Of a DNA stretch of 64,000 nt, positions 58,016-64,000 are shown piece after piece. Numbering within the stretch: the stretch's first letter is position 1; each line of letters starts with the position of its first letter. The stretch comes from Eonycteris spelaea (lineage: Eukaryota > Chordata > Mammalia > Chiroptera > Pteropodidae), in contig PUFA01000003.1 in assembly GCA_003508835.1 (NCBI GenBank), positions 14,113,501-14,177,500 of the forward strand, written 5' to 3'. The position numbers were made by a program, and so were the translations under genes. The notes beneath the pieces are model-generated. The model made no database searches, was not told the DNA's origin, and was given only the letters and a program-made list of their open reading frames with translations.

Positions 58016-58462
58016 TTTGTTGTACACATTAAAGCACCCGTGAATCTCTTGTGTACACATATGTGTATGCTTCTAAGCAGTGATCAAAATGTATTTCAAG
58101 TTAAACTATTGCTGAAAGTTAATTCCCTCACACTTCCTCAGACCCCAGAGTCAGGTTGTCAGGACTCAGAACAATTTCAGACACACTCATCTGAAACAGC
58201 TTCATCAGTGGGAAGAATTATCTATCCTTTCTCAACTTTTAACAGAGTCAAAAGAATGAGTGAGCCATCCCTTCACCCACCTTGCTTCCTGTTTCTGGAT
58301 CCACTGGAGAGGAAGAGAATATAAACATAGCAGTAAGGACACCAGAGTCTTTAGTGAGCTTAACATGGAGTTTTAGAATTAATTTAGATAAAATTAGATG
58401 ATATGGTAGCAAAGTGATGCCATGAGTGATGCCTAGACAAATATTCCTTCCATAAGCATTTA

Positions 58463-58925
58463 TATATTAGTTTCCTATTGTTTCTGTAACAAAGTTCCAC
58501 AAGCGTAGTAGCTTAAATATTGTAAATTTATTATTTTACAGTTCGTAATGTCAGAAGTCTCACTGGGCTGAAATCACGATGTAGGTAGAGTCTCCAGTGT
58601 TTTTCTGGTGGTTTTAGGATAAATCGCTACTTGCTTTTTCCAGGTTCCAGAGGCAGCCCACATTCTTCAGGTGATAGCCTTCCTCTTTCTTCAAAGACAA
58701 TAGTCAATCAATCTTTTCTCAGCATATCTTCTCTGATTTTTCCACTTGCCTCCTTCCTTTATAAGTATTTCTGTGATTACATTGTGTCCACCCGGATAAT
58801 TCAGGATAATCTCATCTCAAGATCTTTAACATCATCACACCTACATTTTGTAAAACCTATTTTGTAACACCACATCATGTAATCATAAAATACTTTATCT
58901 AAACATTCCAGGATTAACTCATTTC
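58463..58925 (-). mobile_element. MLT1-type LTR, antisense, strongly diverged
   Basis: ATTAGTTTCCTATTGTTTCT, GTAACAAAGTTCCACAAGCG and AGTAGCTTAAATATTG match the start of an antisense MaLR LTR. TTCTTCAGGTGATAGCCTTC and AATCTCATCTCAAGATCTTT match its later part. It is more diverged than the other MLT1 copies here. Confidence 0.75.
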
Positions 58926-60389
58926 TCTACTGCCACTGAACAAATAAATGTTTATTAAAGAATTAGATAAATAAACATCTTTGAGAACCATTATTCTGCC
59001 TACTATACTATTTTGTTTTGTTTTGTTCGTTTGTTCTTGCCCCCAGCCCAGTATTGTCATTGGACCTCAGTTTTTGTTTTTTTGTTTTCTATTTCCTCCC
59101 CATGCTAGCCCAGCATTGTTACCTGGACCTTAGAAAAGTAATACCAGTCTGCAGAAACTCTCACCATGGGGGAATTCCCTGAGGACATTCGAAAGTGGAC
59201 TTTGATGGGCTAGGTCCAGTCACACACTTTCTCAGAGCTTTTTTTCCCTTCAGATGCCTGCTGGGCAGCTCTTCACACTGGCTTTCAAAAAGCAGCCCCA
59301 AATCAGGAAAACGCATTTTGAATCCTTCAGTTTCAGAGTATCTCTGTTCCCAAAGGACAGAGATAACAGTGACCTGTCTTCTAGCATTTCAACTTTGTGT
59401 AAAACACCAGATTTAGCATAGGGGTTCTTAATAAACCAGAATACTTACATTTCCATCACATATATTATAACCATGGCCAAAGAAAAATGGTGCTGAAGAA
59501 AAGATTTTTATTATCTTTTACTTTACTCTCTAAAATCTAATTGAGAGCATGGGAAGAAATGCACATACAGAGCCAAATTTCATGTTCGTTAATGTAATTG
59601 GACATTAGCGCCCTAGACACCTCCTCCCACTCCATAGAGAAAATGACCCTCTTCCTGTATTATCATCAATAATGGCAGTGATAGCCTGGCTGGGGCTGAC
59701 CAGACTGTAACTAAACTCCGGGTCCCTTGGGCAACAGGGGATTTTTATTTACAGTGACAAGATGATCTTTACACTTGTTTCTCTTTGGACTGTACACACA
59801 CAGCTCTATCCATAAGCCAAAATACAGCCAGGCTGGCTTTTTCCACTCTGCACTTTACTTAGCTGACTAGGTGTCAGCATTAATTTCTTGACTGTGGGGA
59901 AGTTTCATCTCTCTTGTCCTAGGGATGTTTTTTTGACCTCTTCCGTCCTGTGAATGGGAGTGCTGTGGTCTTTTCTCATAAGCTCCAAACATTTTCTTTC
60001 TTTTCCATTGCAATTATTATCTCCTGTGACATTTACAAGGACCAGTTCTGCTGTAGCTGGAACTATAAACATGCAAGCAGCCTCGTTGACCTAGAATTCT
60101 TTTCTGCTTGAATATGCCAGTTAATAAGCAAAGGGACTTTTGGCATTAATTTGTAATTTGAGCCCTCTGAATAAGGGTCCATCTTCAAAAGCAGCCTAGC
60201 AACAGTGCCTTTGTCAGTTGGACTCTTCAAAATATATTCGAAAACATTATAGTCAAGCATAATTATATAAATAAAACATTTAATTGTTTAATTCTACAAG
60301 AAGCTTCAATTATATATATATATAATTTTAATTGTAAGTGGAGGAGGCTCACACAATGACTGGGAAAGAGTTTGCACTGAGGTTGGTGT
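58926..60389. other. Unassigned non-coding DNA
   Basis: No gene is recognised. It has a TTTTG-rich run at 59012-59027 and a (TA)n run at 60311-60325. Segment 59560-59900 is complex unique sequence with TTAATGTAATTGG and CAGCATTAATTTC cores and would be worth a conservation check. Confidence 0.4.
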
Positions 60390-60570
60390 CAAGGCTTGGG
60401 GCAATGATGAATCTAGCACTGCACTAGCTGTGAGCTGAACTCGGACTGCAATGAGTTATGCCATCTTTGACAAGTCATTCACTTCCTTAGGACTCTATTT
60501 TACTAATGTGCAAAAAAGTTACTAGCTCACCCTTATGGTCTCTTAGTTCTAATATTCTGGAAATAAACAA
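60390..60570 (+). mobile_element. Possible MIR, diverged
   Basis: ATGAATCTAGCACTGCACTA, GCTGTGAGCTGAACTCGG and CCATCTTTGACAAGTCATTC are followed by ACTTCCTTAGGACTCTATTT and TACTAATGTGC. They fit MIR in sense order with low identity. Confidence 0.45.
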
Positions 60571-61299
60571 ATAACCACCTAGCACCTTTCAATTTTTATT
60601 TTTTCCATAGGAGTGTTGCTTGCCTGTTACAGTTGAAGAATTAAACAGACTACCCCTTCTGTGCTTAGTACTACTAACCTTGATGCTTACATATTTTTAC
60701 CTAACTATAGGTGAGATGAATAAGCTGGAACCAGCAAGGTATTTGCCCTGATTCATGAGAAATTTATTCAGAGGCCCAGAGTATTTGAATAGCAGTGACA
60801 AGGGTACCAAACTGAACTCAATATACTAAGGCACATTCTCTAAGGTGCATGACTGGCTAACCATTAGACATTTTGGTTAAAAAGTTTTATCTTTAGACAG
60901 TGAAACTTTGCTTTCAAGCAAGATAAACACTATTTGTCAAGGACAATATAGCTATCTGTTTTTAAAAGGTCCACTGAATTTTCCTGTCACTGCTTTTGCT
61001 CTCCTGGATTATCTTGAAGTCAAAACAGAAATTTGCCCTGATTCTCTATAGAGTTTCTATTCCAAGAGAGTTTGCTCTGTTCTTTGTCCCCTACCTCTGA
61101 ATGTTAACACTTGTCATGTCTCCCATTCCTCAGGTAATATGTGTTTTGTTCATTATGCAAGGCTCGATGAGTTTCTGGCCTCTCTCCCCTCTGACTCCAG
61201 GACTCCAAGAACTCTGTGCTCTCAGTTATAACAGGAGGACACGTACCACACAATTTAACTCCTGATTTTTTTTTAAATCTCACTTTAAAATAAAATATA
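60571..61299. other. Unassigned non-coding DNA
   Basis: No gene or nameable repeat was seen. Confidence 0.4.
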
Positions 61300-61400
61300 T
61301 CTTCTCAATTAGATTATGAGGCCATTGAGAACAGAAAACATGCTGTCCTCATTCTACTTTGAAAATAAGTGATCAATGAATATTTATGGATGCTACACAA
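61300..61400 (+). mobile_element. L2 3' end fragment
   Basis: CAATTAGATTATGAGGCCAT and TGAGAACAGAAAACATGCTG are followed by TGATCAATGAATATTTATGG. This fits a diverged L2 terminus. Confidence 0.5.
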
Positions 61401-61441
61401 CTTCTGTCATATGGGAAGGTTAATCACAGATAAATATCAGT

Positions 61442-61616
61442 CACATATTCTCAAAGTAGTGTCCCTGAACCAGAAATGCTAGTATCATCGGAGACCTTGT
61501 CAGGATGCAAATTCTCAGGCTCAATCCCAGTTTTACAAATCGGATATTCCAGGCGTGTGACCCCACTACCTGTGTTTTAAGGTGATTTTGATGAATGCTA
61601 ATGTTTGAAGATCACA
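61442..61616 (+). mobile_element. MER20-type hAT MITE
   Basis: TATTCTCAAAGTAGTGTCCC, TGAACCAGAAATGCTAGTAT and GGATGCAAATTCTCAGGCTC come first. CCTGTGTTTTAAGGTGATTT follows, and the element closes with TGCTAATGTTTGAAGATCAC. The order and length (about 175-200 bp) fit MER20. The terminal CAGTG and CACTG ends are decayed. Confidence 0.8.
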
Positions 61617-61643
61617 ATCAGGATTCAATTTTTGAATCCTGAT
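61617..61643. repeat. Perfect 12-bp-arm hairpin
   Basis: ATCAGGATTCAA, loop TTT, and TTGAATCCTGAT form a perfect inverted repeat that begins where MER20 ends. Confidence 0.95.
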
Positions 61644-62787
61644 GATTTAGGTAGTCTGTCATCACTAAGCCAAACTTAGTAAAACTTTGATATAGTGGAA
61701 ATATGCAATGAATTAAGTTATAGTTTCATTAAGTTCTTTTTTTGTGATAGTTTATTCATGAAGATAAAATGTTTGCCACCCTAGACCCTCATCTGCCAGT
61801 ATACAGTAATACATAGCAGGCATCAGTATAGGTTTTCCCAAAAAAATGTTTATTGATTTTTATAAATGAAAAAAATTACCATTGATATTATCTTACTACA
61901 AGCTAATTTTTAGTCACTTACATCAAATGTGGTTAAAGCACCAGAATCTAAGGTGAATCTATGTTTCATTACATAGACACTGGGACTGGTTCAACTGATT
62001 TAACTGGAGGGTAGATGTTCCCTCTTCCCTTTGTGCTCCTGGGATTTCCTCCCAACTGGGCATTCTAAAGGGAAAACACATGTATGCTCACCTATAAAAA
62101 AAATCCCAATATATAATCAAAATCCATTGTAGAATATGGGATTCTCTAGATACACACCAGTGAAGGGCTGCATGTAACTTTTATTGCTTTATTTTTTATT
62201 TTTTATTTATTTATTTTACTTTTATTGTTTTAAAGTACAGATAATCTGGTTTCTGCCAGTGAATCCTGAGTAATAAATATAGTTACAAAGAAAGCCCCAA
62301 GAAAGTATAAGTTTGGATTTGTATGTGTGTGTTTGTGCATGGGCAAACATTATTACAAAAGAATGTAAAGAGAAAAATTCATTCACCTAAAATACATCAC
62401 CAAGATTTCTGAGTTAATTACTTCTTTTGAGAAATTAGCCCCTATCTGTCACTGGCTTACTGTCAGGCAGTGATTTTCTCTGGTAAACACCTGGAAGCAA
62501 TTGCCTTTGGCTGCTTACCTGTGATTCAGGTATATATAGGAGCATGCACATCATAAAAGTAGGAGTTTTTACTTCAAGTTATGCAAATGCATGAGCAGAG
62601 TGAGGCACAGAATGCTCAAGAGATTTGAGAGGTTCCTAAGAAAAATCAATTCAGTAAATCAATATAAAATGTTTAAGTATCTCTTCTCTACTCAATCCAT
62701 GTTAGGCAGACAATGGACACATTTTTCCTGCTACTTTGGGAACATACTGCCTAAACTTGGAATTCAGACACAAGAAGGAAAGAAGAG
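61644..62787. other. Unassigned non-coding DNA
   Basis: No gene is recognised. A TTTA/TTTTA-rich patch lies at 62180-62230. A TATATATA-containing stretch (GTATATATAGGAGC) at 62531-62544 resembles a TATA box but has no supporting context. Confidence 0.4.
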
Positions 62788-62866
62788 AAGGAAGGAAGGA
62801 AGGAAGGAAGGAAGGAAGGAAGGAAGGAAGGAAGGAAGGAAGGAAGGAAGGAAGGAAGGAAGGAAG
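62788..62866. repeat. (GGAA)n microsatellite, about 19 units
   Basis: About 79 bp of uninterrupted GGAA/GAAG repeats, followed by about 75 bp of imperfect purine-rich sequence up to roughly 62942. The 124-codon plus frame (62591-62965) and its minus-strand counterpart only translate this repeat. Confidence 0.95.
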
Positions 62867-62944
62867 AAGGAAGGGAGAAAGGAGGAAGGGAAGGAGGAGA
62901 AAGCAAGGGAAAGGGAGAGGGAGAGAGGGAGGATGAAGAAAATG

Positions 62945-63589
62945 GAAATTAAAGGCAATGCCTAACTATATGGAAAGGATTATATGTAATATAGGATTTA
63001 AGAGAAAGAAAAGTTTGCATGAGGTGAATAAACAGGTAAAGATTCCTCGAGAGTGAGATTTCAGTAGGCCCTATGGGAATGGATGGCAAAGAAAAGTGTC
63101 TCCTACCAAACATTAACTTCTCTAAGAATTCATTCTCTTCTGGTTAGGACAGAAAATGAGAACAGATGCAGACCTCTTTTACTTAAAACATCCTGCCTAT
63201 TTAGCTTCTGTCAGTGAACAGATAAATTATATCGCTACATATTCCCAATCTCAGAGCAGCTTTTGATACTGTAGAAAGGACATTTTTACTGCAGTCAAAT
63301 TAATCCAGTCCTCCTTAAAATATAATAGATTTCTATCAATATATTTAAAGCATCTGTCAATCCCTGTGTAAATTGCCAAATCATGTGTTAAATTTAAAAA
63401 TACAGCTGAACACTTAAAACTCATCAGACTACAATGAATGAGCTGAGGTTTGAAGAAAGAAATATCAATAAATGTAAGGCACAGGAACTAAGTTAACCAG
63501 ATCTCAATTTTGTGGAACCCAGATAGACTTCAGACATTTTATGGAATGGAAATCATCCATTATTTTCCACTGGGAATGCCATGACTGAC
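62945..63589. other. Unassigned non-coding DNA
   Basis: No gene or nameable repeat was seen. Confidence 0.4.
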
Positions 63590-63690
63590 ACATACTATAT
63601 ATATAGATATTTATATTTCTATATATATTTATTTATATGTGTGTGTGTGCGCACGCATGCGCACGTGTGTGTATACACACATATATAATA
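63590..63690. repeat. AT/GT/GC alternating tract (possible Z-DNA former)
   Basis: TATATATAGATATTTATA-type sequence leads into a strictly alternating pyrimidine/purine run from 63634 to 63687. That run contains GTGTGTGTGCGCACGCATGC and then GCACGTGTGTGTATACACAC. No step in the 54 bp breaks alternation. Confidence 0.9.
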
Positions 63691-63754
63691 TTTCTTTGAT
63701 AACTGTAAAATGGATAGAAGTTGCAAAAGAGAAGTAAAATGAAATTCTCTTCTA

Positions 63755-63778
63755 GATCTCTTCAAAGATCTCTTCAAA
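63755..63778. repeat. 12-bp tandem duplication
   Basis: GATCTCTTCAAA is repeated twice head to tail. Confidence 0.95.
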
Positions 63779-64000
63779 GAAGCAAATGTTTCAATATTTC
63801 CAAGATCCTTTGGAATATAATTTAGCAAATTCAACTTCTGGACTAACCAACCTAGAATTTTAACTTGAACCCCATAAGCTGGTCAATATTATATTTCTTT
63901 TCTTTATCCCAATTCATTGTAAAGTCACTCCCTCCTTATTGCCTAGTAAATAAGATGGCAAAAGGTTAGTATTTTTAACTTAGAGTCTTGATTCATCAGG

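Noticed and set aside
62531..62544. TATA-box-like GTATATATAGGAGC as a promoter
   Set aside because: No initiator, CpG content, downstream exon or conservation evidence is visible. AT-rich DNA yields such matches often.
62591..62965. 124-codon frame with a Lys/Glu/Gly/Arg-rich repeat
   Set aside because: It is mostly translation of the GGAA microsatellite and its purine-rich flank.

Overview
This window looks like non-coding DNA from a placental mammal, either intergenic or deep intronic. It is AT-rich with no CpG-island-like stretch. It is filled with old, heavily diverged interspersed repeats: L2 and MIR, L1M-type LINE fragments, MLT1 (ERVL-MaLR) solitary LTRs, and hAT-Charlie and Tigger DNA-transposon relics. 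I find no convincing protein-coding gene, tRNA, rRNA or CRISPR array. The open frames present are short, start at arbitrary ATGs, overlap repeats or lack a recognisable domain. All repeat names come from recalled consensus similarity rather than a search, so family-level calls are firmer than subfamily calls.

Layout. 1-10 kb: unassigned DNA, an L1M ORF1/inter-ORF fragment (about 1180-2425), a hAT MITE, and an antisense L1 3' end near 7.2-7.6 kb. 10-20 kb: an MLT1 solo LTR with a visible 5-bp target-site duplication, scattered MIR/L2, and a long stretch (about 13.1-17.7 kb) with nothing I can name. 20-33 kb: the most repeat-dense part, with an L1 inserted into an L2, several L1 3' ends, a MER1-like hAT element, an L2 of about 2.3 kb that keeps its reverse-transcriptase region, and MIRs. 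33-45 kb: an MLT1, then about 5-7 kb of mostly unassigned DNA, a Tigger element that splits a MIR, and a pair of short antisense open frames. 45-58 kb: a short Tigger1 derivative, MLT1 and L2 copies, and an L1-in-L1 nest at 52.2-55.0 kb. 58-64 kb: MLT1, MIR, MER20, a pure GGAA microsatellite and an alternating purine/pyrimidine tract.

Organism. L2, MIR, MLT1, MER20/MER5-type and L1M repeats indicate a eutherian. The MER1-like, Tigger1-like and Tigger3/4-like copies would favour a primate if the subfamily calls hold. However, I see no Alu and no other lineage-specific SINE in 64 kb, which would be unusual for a primate, so the species is left open.

There is no gene system here to describe. 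The most unusual direct observation is a 40-bp exact duplication (26745-26784 and 28012-28051). Its second copy interrupts an old L1 3' end beside a perfect hairpin, and it looks like a templated repair insertion.
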